In this document: one piece after another, positions 1-5,052 of the stretch
Layout of the letters: every line of letters begins with the position of its first letter
Numbering within the stretch: position 1 is the stretch's first letter
From: Clostridia bacterium
Lineage (GTDB): Bacteria; Bacillota; Clostridia; Oscillospirales; QAMX01
Direction: 5' to 3'
NCBI GenBank assembly: GCA_024404415.1
Contig: JAKSPX010000137.1
Span: forward strand, 1-5,052
DNA length: 5,052 nt
Position numbers and translations under genes: made by a program
The notes under the pieces: model-generated
The model's database searches: none
Told to the model about the DNA's origin: nothing
The model's input: only the letters and a program-made list of their open reading frames with translations

Positions 1-3
1 CCA

Positions 4-22
4 CCTCCCTCGAAGAGGGAGG
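4..22. repeat. GC-rich intergenic stem-loop
   Basis: A perfect 8-bp inverted repeat, CCTCCCTC (4-11) and GAGGGAGG (15-22), around a GAA loop. No T-run follows on the plus strand (CTGCTGAC comes next), so it is not a standard terminator. It is followed by AGGCT, GTGCGT (34-39) and GCGTAATC (44-51), the same order of short words seen after the hairpin at 2753-2767. I infer a dispersed palindromic repeat of this genome. It may extend to the left, since the window begins inside it. Confidence 0.6.
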
Positions 23-58
23 CTGCTGACATCGTGCGTTAAAGCGTAATCAATATCT

Positions 59-79
59 ACTGAAAACTGAAAACTCAAA
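59..79. repeat. 7-bp tandem repeat in leader
   Basis: Three head-to-tail copies of a 7-mer: ACTGAAA, ACTGAAA and ACTCAAA (one substitution in the last). The array lies in the A-rich leader just before the ribosome binding site GAAGGA (89-94) of the first gene. It may be a replication-slippage product or simply an unstructured A-rich 5' leader. No convincing -35/-10 promoter pair can be made from it. Confidence 0.6.
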
Positions 80-101
80 TAAACGAAAGAAGGACCACAT
101 C

Positions 102-1019
102 ATGACAGACGAAAAACGCATCCGTTATCTCCAGAAGCCCCGGGCGGGCGCCCGCGTCATTCTCGACACCGACACCTACAACGAGATCGACGACCAATTC
201 GCGCTCTCCTACCTTGTGAAGCTCAAGAAGTTCGACATCCGCTGCTTCACCGCCGCCCCCTTCCACAACGACCGTTCCACCTCCCCCGAGGACGGCATGG
301 TGAGAAGCTACAACGAGATCAAGAAGCTCCTCGGCCTGCTCGGTGAGGACTATCCGGTCTACGAAGGCTCCCGCGGCTATCTGCCGGATGAAAAGACCCC
401 GGTCGACTCCCCCGCCGCCCGCGCCATTGTGAAGGAAGCGCTTGACGCGCCCGAAGGCGAGCCCTTATACGTCGTGGCCATCGGAGCCATCACCAACGTC
501 GCCTCCGCCATCCTCATGGAGCCCTCCATCATCGAAAAAATGACCATCGTCTGGCTCGGCGGCAACGCCCCCGAATGGCCGGAAAACAAGGACTTCAACC
601 TCCGGCAGGACGGCGCCGCCGCCCGCATCATCTTCGGATGCGGTGTGCCTTTCGTTCAGCTTCCCTGCGCCGGCGTGGTCGATAGTTTCATCTCCACCAA
701 GTACGAGCTTGCGCACTTCCTCGCGGGCAAGAATCCGCTGGCCGATTACCTCTGCCGCAACACGGTGGATTACACCGAGGAGCGTTCCGGCCTCGCCTGC
801 TGGAGCAAGGTGATCTGGGACGTGACCGCCATCGGCTGGCTGGTCGACGAAAGATTCATGCGCGACAAGCTCATCCCGGCCCCCATCCCGGAATACGACG
901 GCAAGTGGGCCTTTGACATGACCCGCCCGCTCATGAAACAGGTCTGGCACATCAACCGCGATCTGCTTTTCGGCGACCTCTGCGAAAAGCTGACCGGCGA
1001 AACGCCGTGGAAGAAATGA
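102..1019 (+). CDS. Nucleoside hydrolase family protein, variant active site
   Basis: Predicted cytosolic enzyme of the inosine-uridine nucleoside hydrolase (IU-NH) fold, which cleaves the N-glycosidic bond of ribonucleosides to ribose and free base. The 305-residue length is normal for the family. Near the N-terminus is the Ca2+/ribose-binding Asp cluster, DTDTYNEIDDQFAL (residues 22-35; D22, D24, D30, D31). The WLGGN motif (151-155) and DFN (164-166) match the ribose-contacting GGN and E-F-N motifs. D240 in KVIWD (236-240) fits the C-terminal metal-binding Asp. Three departures from classical IU-NH are visible: the Asp cluster is two residues longer than DxDxGxDD, DFN replaces EFN, and Trp239 stands where the classical catalytic His precedes the Asp. 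I take it as a variant subfamily; the substrate may not be a common nucleoside. The start is the ATG at 102, with GAAGGA 7 nt upstream. It is first in a tight operon, and its TGA stop overlaps the next gene's ATG. Confidence 0.9.
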   Translation: MTDEKRIRYLQKPRAGARVILDTDTYNEIDDQFALSYLVKLKKFDIRCFTAAPFHNDRSTSPEDGMVRSYNEIKKLLGLLGEDYPVYEGSRGYLPDEKTPVDSPAARAIVKEALDAPEGEPLYVVAIGAITNVASAILMEPSIIEKMTIVWLGGNAPEWPENKDFNLRQDGAAARIIFGCGVPFVQLPCAGVVDSFISTKYELAHFLAGKNPLADYLCRNTVDYTEERSGLACWSKVIWDVTAIGWLVDERFMRDKLIPAPIPEYDGKWAFDMTRPLMKQVWHINRDLLFGDLCEKLTGETPWKK

Positions 1020-1720
1020 AGCATCCCCTCCTCCGCGACCGCCTCGCGGCGGTAATGGTGCTGTTATTCCGCATTGCGCTTTTATACTGGCTGGTTCTGA
1101 CCTACAAGATGCTTTTGGATGACGGGTATATGTGGACCTACGGCACCTACCGCTTCTCGTTAAGGGAAAGTCTGGTCTACTACACCTGCCAATCCAACTT
1201 CCTCCGCATCCTCACCGCTGCGCTCTCCATCCCCTTCTCGCCTTTACGCGTCTTCGGGGTGAAAACGCCGCGGATCATGGAAATTTTGCAGACCATCGAC
1301 GCGGTCAACATGCTGATGCTTCTTCTCGGCTATATGCTGGTCTACGGCGCGACGGCCGATTGGGTGTTCCTGAATATCACCCAGCACGCCCTCAACCCGG
1401 CGCTGGTGATTTTGGATTTCATCCTCTGCGTCCGCCCGGGCGCGGTGAAGCTCTGGCAGCTCCCGCTTTCGTTCCTCCCGATGGGCTTTTACTTATGCTA
1501 TACCCTTTTCTATCTCTTCCCCAAGCGCCACCTCGTTTTATATCCCGAGGTTTTCACCGAGAGCACCTTCCGGAGCCCGAAGGGTCTCCTCTACATTCTC
1601 GGAGAACTCGTCATGGCCTCGCTTCTGACCCTCATTTTCTACGCCATCGACCGCCTCAAAAGAAAGCTGTTCCCCTGCTTTTCGGCCCCCTACCGCCGAA
1701 AAACGACCGTTAAGGAGTGA
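1016..1720 (+). CDS. Six-helix membrane protein, Pr6Pr / FAR-17a-AIG1-like
   Basis: Integral inner-membrane protein of 234 residues with about six hydrophobic segments: roughly 11-30, 55-75, 90-111, 121-139, 148-168 and 191-211. A basic C-terminal tail follows (RLKRK and later RRK). I chose the ATG at 1016, which overlaps the upstream TGA as ATGA, a typical translational-coupling arrangement. A GTG at 1007 in the same frame would add three residues. Two motifs recall the bacterial Pr6Pr family and its eukaryotic relatives AIG1/ADTRP: YYTCQSN (55-61) at the start of helix 2, and NITQHALNPALVILDF (120-135), matching the family's H-x3-P-x5-D pattern. In AIG1 and ADTRP the corresponding Thr and His are the catalytic pair for hydrolysing fatty acid esters of hydroxy fatty acids; here they would be T57 and H124. 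The family match is from memory of motifs, not a search. Bacterial members have no established function. The gene uses Leu TTA six times, more than its neighbours. Confidence 0.8.
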   Translation: MKHPLLRDRLAAVMVLLFRIALLYWLVLTYKMLLDDGYMWTYGTYRFSLRESLVYYTCQSNFLRILTAALSIPFSPLRVFGVKTPRIMEILQTIDAVNMLMLLLGYMLVYGATADWVFLNITQHALNPALVILDFILCVRPGAVKLWQLPLSFLPMGFYLCYTLFYLFPKRHLVLYPEVFTESTFRSPKGLLYILGELVMASLLTLIFYAIDRLKRKLFPCFSAPYRRKTTVKE

Positions 1721-1726
1721 TTTATC

Positions 1727-2641
1727 ATGCTTCATGCCTCCCCCTTCATCCTCGATTTCATGAAGAAATACAGTTATCCCGCCGAAGCGGTGACCCTCTT
1801 CACCAAGGTCCTCACCCGCCTCGACGACGACCCGGATTTTGCCCGCCGCTTTGATGCTCTCCGCGAAAGCTACCTCGCGGGCACTGTCTTCGACGACAAG
1901 ATCCTAAATCCGCTCCACCTGCTCGCCACCTCCTATGCCTACTCGCCCTACACCATGGATTTCGTCTTCTGGCTTTCGCTCACCGAAGACCTCAAGGAGC
2001 GCTACGCCGCCGCAGGCATCAGCGAGCGCGTCTACTGGGAGACCATGAGCGACCTTCGCTGCAAGCTCCTGGAATGCATCGAGTGCAAGGGCGTTCCCGG
2101 CACCTTCACCAACTGGGCTGACGGCTTCTTCCGCATGCAGCGCTTCGCCTACGGGCGCTTCCAGTATGAATTAGCCACCTTCAACTGGCATTACGGCGTC
2201 GTGATGCGCTCGGGCTTCCTTGTCCGCCCCGGCGACACCTACGTGAATTTCCACATTCCCTCCTCCGGCGTGCCGCTCATCGACGAGGTGCGCTTCACCT
2301 CCTACCGCGAGGCCTACAAGCATTACGTCGACCTCTTCCCGGAAGGCAAGGTGCTCTTCGGCTGCAGCTCGTGGCTTTTGTTCCCGCGCCACCGCGAGTT
2401 CCTGCCCGAGCGCATGAATATCCGCTCCTTCATTGAGGATTTTGAGCTGATCTCCTGGTCGGAAAGCGAGAAATTCGACAACGCCTGGCGCGTCTTCGGC
2501 AAGTACGCCAACCTCCCGCCGGAAAAGCTCCCGCGCGACACCACGCTCCGCCGCGCCTACGCCGACTGGCTCGCCGCCGGACACAAGGCAGGCTCCGGCT
2601 TCGGTCTCTTCCTCTTCGACGGGGAAAAGATCGTGATGTGA
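1727..2641 (+). CDS. Acyltransferase-domain protein (NAT_N/GNAT_C-like)
   Basis: A 304-residue soluble protein with no signal peptide or membrane segment. It resembles the proteins annotated as acyltransferase domain-containing, with an N-terminal helical NAT_N-like part and a C-terminal GNAT_C-like part. Motifs supporting this are NWADGFFRMQRF (129-140), YGRFQYEL (142-149), NFHIPSSG (174-181), FGCSSWLLFP (211-220), and near the C-terminus P-R-D-T-T-L-R-R-A (269-277) with AGHKAGSGFGLFLFD (284-298), which fits the family's P-x2-T-x-L-x-R-A ... G-x-G-x-G pattern. The acyl donor and acceptor cannot be read from the sequence, and biochemistry for this family is sparse. The ATG at 1727 follows a strong site, TAAGGAG (1711-1717), spaced 9 nt. 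The site lies within the last codons of the membrane-protein gene and the gap is only 6 nt, so the two are almost certainly co-transcribed. It is the last gene before the terminator at 2686. Confidence 0.85.
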   Translation: MLHASPFILDFMKKYSYPAEAVTLFTKVLTRLDDDPDFARRFDALRESYLAGTVFDDKILNPLHLLATSYAYSPYTMDFVFWLSLTEDLKERYAAAGISERVYWETMSDLRCKLLECIECKGVPGTFTNWADGFFRMQRFAYGRFQYELATFNWHYGVVMRSGFLVRPGDTYVNFHIPSSGVPLIDEVRFTSYREAYKHYVDLFPEGKVLFGCSSWLLFPRHREFLPERMNIRSFIEDFELISWSESEKFDNAWRVFGKYANLPPEKLPRDTTLRRAYADWLAAGHKAGSGFGLFLFDGEKIVM

Positions 2642-2648
2642 GGGTAAA

Positions 2649-2685
2649 AGCGATTTAGCAATTCAGCGATTCAGCAAACAGCAAA
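2649..2685 (+). repeat. 8-bp/7-bp tandem repeat array
   Basis: Immediately after the acyltransferase stop there are three 8-bp units of consensus AGCRATTY (2649-2656, 2657-2664, 2665-2672), then two identical 7-bp units AGCAAAC (2673-2679, 2680-2686, the last sharing its C with the terminator stem). The unit, read as GCGATTCA, is close to GCGATTAC, the reverse complement of the array at 2781-2796. I infer slippage-generated repeats of one intergenic family. No coding role is seen. Confidence 0.65.
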
Positions 2686-2718
2686 CCGCCTCCGGTCAAA
2701 AGATCGGAGGCGGCTTTT
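2686..2718 (+). terminator. Rho-independent terminator of the plus-strand operon
   Basis: A 12-bp stem is formed by 2686-2697 and 2702-2713. All pairs are Watson-Crick except one G-U, and the loop is AAAA (2698-2701). A C and then TTTT (2715-2718) follow, with a further TTTTT at 2727-2731. It begins 45 nt after the acyltransferase stop and so ends the three-gene operon. On the minus strand the stem is followed by GGTTTGCTGTTTG, a poor U-tract, so termination of the opposing isomerase transcript here would be weaker. Confidence 0.88.
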
Positions 2719-2740
2719 GTTATGTCTTTTTCCCTCATCC

Positions 2741-2767
2741 ACCGCTATGCGGTCCCCCCACGGGGGA
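2741..2767. repeat. Double-hairpin intergenic element
   Basis: Two adjacent small hairpins share the T at 2753. The first is ACCGC (2741-2745) with GCGGT (2749-2753) and loop TAT. The second is TCCCCC (2753-2758) with GGGGGA (2762-2767) and loop CAC. The surrounding wording (CCCTCATCC before, GGAAGGCTTT after) resembles palindromic repeats I associate with gut Clostridia genomes, where they occur many times between genes; that is from memory. It lies in the spacer between convergent genes. Neither strand has a U-tract directly after it, so it is a repeat element rather than a clear terminator. Confidence 0.6.
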
Positions 2768-2780
2768 AGGCTTTAGTGGT

Positions 2781-2796
2781 GCGTAATCGCGTAATC
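2781..2796 (-). repeat. 8-bp tandem repeat GCGTAATC x2
   Basis: Two exact copies of GCGTAATC (2781-2788, 2789-2796) end in a partial GCGC, directly before the stop codon of the minus-strand isomerase at 2801. The reverse complement unit GCGATTAC is near the unit of the plus-strand array at 2649, hence the minus-strand assignment. A single GCGTAATC also occurs at 44-51 in the leader of the first operon. Confidence 0.6.
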
Positions 2797-2800
2797 GCGC

Positions 2801-4285
2801 TTACTTCTCGAACGGATTCTCGCTCGGGTAACGGACGCCCTTGGGCTGGTTATAGTCGATGTCGGTGACGCCGAGCATACGGAAGATATCAAAGAGGGTC
2901 TTGCCGACGTGACCGAAGGCCACCGCGCCGTGGTGCGGGTAGCGCTTTTCGATGAGGACGTGACGGTAGAAGCGCTTCATCTCGTCGATGGCGAACACGC
3001 CGATGCCGCCGAAGGAGCGGGTCGCAACCGGGAGAACTTCGCCCTGTGCAATGTAGGCGTGGAGCGAGGTGTCGGCGGCCGACTGGAGGCGGAAGAAGGT
3101 AATCTCGCCGGGGGCGATGTCGCCATTGAGGGTGCCGCGGGTGAAATCGGGATCGCCGGTTTCAAGCAGGCGGTGCATGATGAGCTGATAGGAGAGCTTG
3201 CCGTCGGCAAGGCGTTCCATCGGGGTGTTGCCGCAGTGGAAGCCCATGAAGGTATCGGTGATGTCGTAATCGAACTTGCCCTTGATATCCTCGTCGTAAA
3301 TGTTCTGCGGGACGGAGTTGTTGATGTCGAGCAGGGTGACGGAGCCGCCGGTGACGCAGGTGCCGATGTATTCGGAGAGGGCGCCGTAGATATCGACTTC
3401 GCAGCCGACCGGGATGCCCTGAGAGGTCAGATGAGAGTTGACGTAGCAGGGTTCAAAGCCGAACTGTTCCGGGAAGGCAGGCCAGCACTTGTTGGCGAAG
3501 GCGAAATACTCGCTCGCGCCCTTGTTTTCTTCCGCCCAGTCAAGCAGCGTCAGTTCGAATTCGGCCATCTTGAGGAGGAATTCCGGCCAGGTGTTGCCCT
3601 TTTCACCGAGCTGCTTGGCCATATCGGCGGCGATGGCTTCGGCGCGCTTGTCGCCCTTGTGCGCCTGATAGGAAACGTAAAGGTCGAGCTCGGAGTTTTC
3701 CTGGATCTCCACACCGAGATCATAAAGCGCCTTGATGGGGGCGTTGCAGGCAAAGAAATCGTAGGGGCGCGGGCCGAAGGTGAAGATCTTCAGCTTGGAA
3801 AGGCCTAAAAGCGCCGTGGCGATCGGAATGAATTCGGCGAGGAGGCGCGCGCCGTCCTTGGCGGTGACGACCGGGAAGGAGGGGATGAAGGCCTTGAGAT
3901 GGCGCAGGCCGAGGTTATAGGAGCAGTTGAGCATACCGCAGTAGGCGTCGCCGCGGTCGTTGAAGAGATCGTGGTCGCCTTCCTCGGCGGAGGCAATGTA
4001 CATGACCGGGCCTTCGAAATACTTGGCGATGAGGGTCTCGGGGGTCTCGGGACCGAAGTTGCCGAGAAGAACGGTCAGCGCGTTGCAGCCCTTTTCCTTG
4101 GCTTCGGCGACGGCCTTTTTCATGTCCTTTTCGTTTTCGACGGTGGTGAGGATCTCCTCGACCTCGCCGCCCGCGGCGCGGTAGGCTTCACAGAGTTCTT
4201 TTCTGCGGCGTTCCGAGAGGGTGATCACGAAACAGTCGCGGCTGACGGCGATCACGCCGAGCTTCACTTCGGGGATGTTTTTCAT
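2801..4285 (-). CDS. L-fucose/L-arabinose isomerase family protein
   Basis: Cytosolic aldose-ketose isomerase of the FucI/AraA superfamily, 494 residues. Members use a Mn2+-type metal to interconvert an aldose (L-fucose, D- or L-arabinose or a related sugar) and its ketose as the first step of catabolism. The N-terminal half has the Rossmann-like pattern of the family: KLGVIAVSRD (8-17), TVLLGNFGPETP (71-82), and EGPVMYIASAEEGD (91-104). The C-terminal half holds the likely metal and substrate site: ANKCWPAF (264-271), GIPVGCEVDIYGAL (290-303, with E296), LLDINN (318-323, with D320), GFHCGN (348-353) and HHG (451-453). By analogy with E. coli FucI, E296, D320 and one of H451/H452 would be the Glu-Asp-His metal ligands. 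It is shorter than E. coli FucI (about 590 residues), so the exact sugar cannot be assigned, and I give no symbol. The ATG at 4285 has AGAAAGG 8 nt upstream (4294-4300 on the plus strand). It lies 68 nt downstream of the SPFH gene, past a 15-bp hairpin. No sugar kinase, aldolase or transporter is in view. Confidence 0.87.
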   Translation of the reverse strand: MKNIPEVKLGVIAVSRDCFVITLSERRRKELCEAYRAAGGEVEEILTTVENEKDMKKAVAEAKEKGCNALTVLLGNFGPETPETLIAKYFEGPVMYIASAEEGDHDLFNDRGDAYCGMLNCSYNLGLRHLKAFIPSFPVVTAKDGARLLAEFIPIATALLGLSKLKIFTFGPRPYDFFACNAPIKALYDLGVEIQENSELDLYVSYQAHKGDKRAEAIAADMAKQLGEKGNTWPEFLLKMAEFELTLLDWAEENKGASEYFAFANKCWPAFPEQFGFEPCYVNSHLTSQGIPVGCEVDIYGALSEYIGTCVTGGSVTLLDINNSVPQNIYDEDIKGKFDYDITDTFMGFHCGNTPMERLADGKLSYQLIMHRLLETGDPDFTRGTLNGDIAPGEITFFRLQSAADTSLHAYIAQGEVLPVATRSFGGIGVFAIDEMKRFYRHVLIEKRYPHHGAVAFGHVGKTLFDIFRMLGVTDIDYNQPKGVRYPSENPFEK

Positions 4286-4307
4286 AATACGTACCTTTCT
4301 TTTAACA

Positions 4308-4342
4308 CTTCAAGGCAAAGGGACATTCCCTTTGCCTTGAAG
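4308..4342 (-). promoter_or_regulatory. Perfect 15-bp hairpin between SPFH gene and isomerase
   Basis: The left arm (4308-4322) and right arm (4328-4342) are perfect reverse complements over 15 bp, with a 5-nt loop (ACATT on the plus strand). It sits 22 nt before the isomerase start and 11 nt after the SPFH stop. In the direction of both genes it is followed by TGTTAAAAG, a weak U-tract, and preceded by CAAAAATAG. On the plus strand it is followed by CTATTTTTG, a better U-tract. I see three possible roles: a leaky terminator limiting read-through from the SPFH gene, a processing or stabilising stem at the 5' end of the isomerase mRNA, or a block to antisense transcription. The structure is certain; the role is inference. 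Confidence 0.75.
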
Positions 4343-4353
4343 CTATTTTTGAT

Positions 4354-5052
4354 TTATTTATCGCTTGCGGTCTCCTTGACGGCGCTGACAAGTCCTGCCA
4401 GCGACTGGATCTCGGAGGGGACGATGATCTTGGTGGCCTTGCCGTCGGCGGCCTTCTCGAAGGCTTCGTAGCTCTTGAGGGTGACGTAGGCGGCGGAAGG
4501 ATCGGCTTCATTGATCATCCTGATGGACTTGGACTGCGCCTCGTAGATGGCGAGCATGGCCTGCGCTTCACCGTCGGCCTCGCGGATGCGGGCTTCCTTG
4601 ACGGCTTCGGCGCGGAGGATGGCGGCTTCCTTTTCACCTTCGGCGGCGAGGATCTGGCTTTCCTTCTGGCCCTCGGCGGCGAGGATGCGGGCGGACTTTT
4701 CGCCTTCGGCGCGCAGGATGGCTTCGCGGCGTTCGCGTTCGGCCTTCATCTGCTTTTCCATGGCGTCCTGGATTTCCTGCGGCGGCATGATGTTCTTGAG
4801 TTCCACGCGGTTGACCTTGATGCCCCACGGGTCGGTGGCGGCGTCGAGGATGACGCGGATCTTGGCGTTGATGGTGTCGCGCGAGGTCAGGGTGTGGTCA
4901 AGCTCGAGTTCACCGATGATGTTGCGGAGCGTGGTGGCGGTGAGGTTTTCGATGGCGGCCATCGGGTTTTCCACGCCGTAGGTATAGAGCTTCGGGTCGG
5001 TGATCTGGAAGAAGACGACCGTGTCGATGCGCATGGTGACGTTATCCTTGGT
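4354..5052 (-). CDS. SPFH/band 7 (stomatin/QmcA-like) protein, N-terminus missing
   Basis: Membrane-scaffold protein of the SPFH/prohibitin/stomatin superfamily, which forms large oligomers on the inner membrane and affects membrane microdomains and protein quality control. The open frame runs off the right edge at 5052. The visible 233 residues begin TKDNVTMRIDTVVFFQITDP, a mid-domain SPFH sequence, so the internal Met at 5034 is not the true start. The N-terminal membrane anchor and first part of the domain, perhaps 70-90 residues, lie outside. Numbering from that Met, the SPFH core covers 1-90, with the conserved stretches TTLRNIIGELELD (34-46) and WGIKVNRVELKNI (70-82). A charged Ala/Glu/Lys coiled coil spans about 92-175 and includes five 11-residue repeats. 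The C-terminal cap carries KIIVPSEIQSLAG (202-214). Stop TAA at 4354. The next gene downstream on the same strand is the sugar isomerase. An NfeD-type partner, common for some SPFH proteins, is not visible. Confidence 0.93.
   Translation of the reverse strand, partial: TKDNVTMRIDTVVFFQITDPKLYTYGVENPMAAIENLTATTLRNIIGELELDHTLTSRDTINAKIRVILDAATDPWGIKVNRVELKNIMPPQEIQDAMEKQMKAERERREAILRAEGEKSARILAAEGQKESQILAAEGEKEAAILRAEAVKEARIREADGEAQAMLAIYEAQSKSIRMINEADPSAAYVTLKSYEAFEKAADGKATKIIVPSEIQSLAGLVSAVKETASDK
4555..4719 (-). repeat. Five 33-bp (11-residue) coiled-coil repeats
   Basis: Within the SPFH gene five consecutive 33-bp units encode 11-residue repeats: ILRAEGEKSAR, ILAAEGQKESQ, ILAAEGEKEAA, ILRAEAVKEAR, IREADGEAQAM (residues 106-160 counted from the Met at 5034). 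Each unit begins with an Ile ATC/ATT-type codon at 33-nt steps. An 11-residue period is the hendecad of right-handed or nearly straight coiled coils, usual for the helical wall of SPFH cages. Confidence 0.85.

Noticed and set aside
30..95. Promoter for the first operon in the A-rich leader
   Set aside because: I could not find a -35/-10 pair with acceptable matches and spacing, so no promoter is called; the real one may lie to the left of the window.
465..950. Minus-strand open frame (161 codons) inside the nucleoside hydrolase gene
   Set aside because: It is a shadow of the sense gene with skewed His/Asp/Gly/Val composition, no recognisable motif and no independent context.
1007..1015. GTG at 1007 as the start of the membrane-protein gene
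   Set aside because: The ATG at 1016 overlaps the upstream stop as ATGA, a common coupled start. GTG would add only three residues, though it cannot be excluded from sequence alone.
1132..1713. Second plus-strand frame (193 codons) overlapping the membrane-protein gene
   Set aside because: Its translation is Pro/Arg/His-rich and unlike a real protein, while the other frame has clean membrane helices and family motifs.
2741..2800. CRISPR-like repeats in the convergent spacer
   Set aside because: The repeats are only 8 bp, directly adjacent with no spacers, and no cas gene is nearby.
2909..3808. Long plus-strand open frame (299 codons) opposite the isomerase gene
   Set aside because: It lies wholly antisense to a clear isomerase. 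Its translation is low-complexity, rich in Gly/Ala/Val/Glu/Asp with no domain motif, as expected from the complement of a GC-rich gene.
3899..4471. Plus-strand frame (190 codons) spanning the isomerase start and the SPFH end
   Set aside because: It runs antisense across two real genes and the hairpin between them, with no supporting motif or context.
4354..5034. SPFH gene as a complete gene starting at the Met at 5034
   Set aside because: The frame stays open to the window edge, and the preceding residues TKDNVT are typical mid-domain SPFH sequence, so the gene is truncated by the window.

Overview
The window is GC-rich, compactly packed bacterial DNA, with strong AAGGA/AAGGAG-type ribosome binding sites, tightly spaced genes and short palindromic intergenic repeats. 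The proteins read like those of gut-associated Bacillota (Clostridia, perhaps an Oscillospiraceae-like lineage). That placement is inferred from protein flavour and repeat style; there is no rRNA or marker gene to confirm it.

Layout. Bases 1-101 are an intergenic leader with an 8-bp stem-loop and a 7-bp tandem repeat. A tight three-gene plus-strand operon follows: a variant nucleoside hydrolase (102-1019), a six-helix membrane protein resembling the Pr6Pr / FAR-17a-AIG1 group (1016-1720, start overlapping the previous stop as ATGA), and an acyltransferase-domain protein of the NAT_N/GNAT_C type (1727-2641, 6 nt further on). The operon ends at a strong Rho-independent terminator (2686-2718). 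The convergent spacer 2642-2800 also holds two short 8-bp tandem arrays of related sequence on opposite strands, and a pair of GC-rich hairpins.

On the minus strand, read right to left, are the C-terminal three quarters of an SPFH/band 7 (stomatin/QmcA-like) membrane-scaffold protein (4354-5052, N-terminus beyond the window) and then an L-fucose/L-arabinose isomerase-family enzyme (2801-4285). The 68-nt gap between them carries a perfect 15-bp hairpin.

How they may work together. The isomerase is a sugar-catabolic enzyme and the SPFH protein a general membrane-organising factor; nothing visible ties them beyond co-orientation. The plus-strand trio is the least ordinary part. It puts a predicted acyltransferase directly beside a membrane protein that keeps the Thr and His used by animal AIG1/ADTRP lipid hydrolases, plus a nucleoside hydrolase lacking the classical catalytic His. 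A shared role in making and removing an acylated molecule is a hypothesis only. I see no CRISPR array, transposase, tRNA, rRNA or riboswitch.
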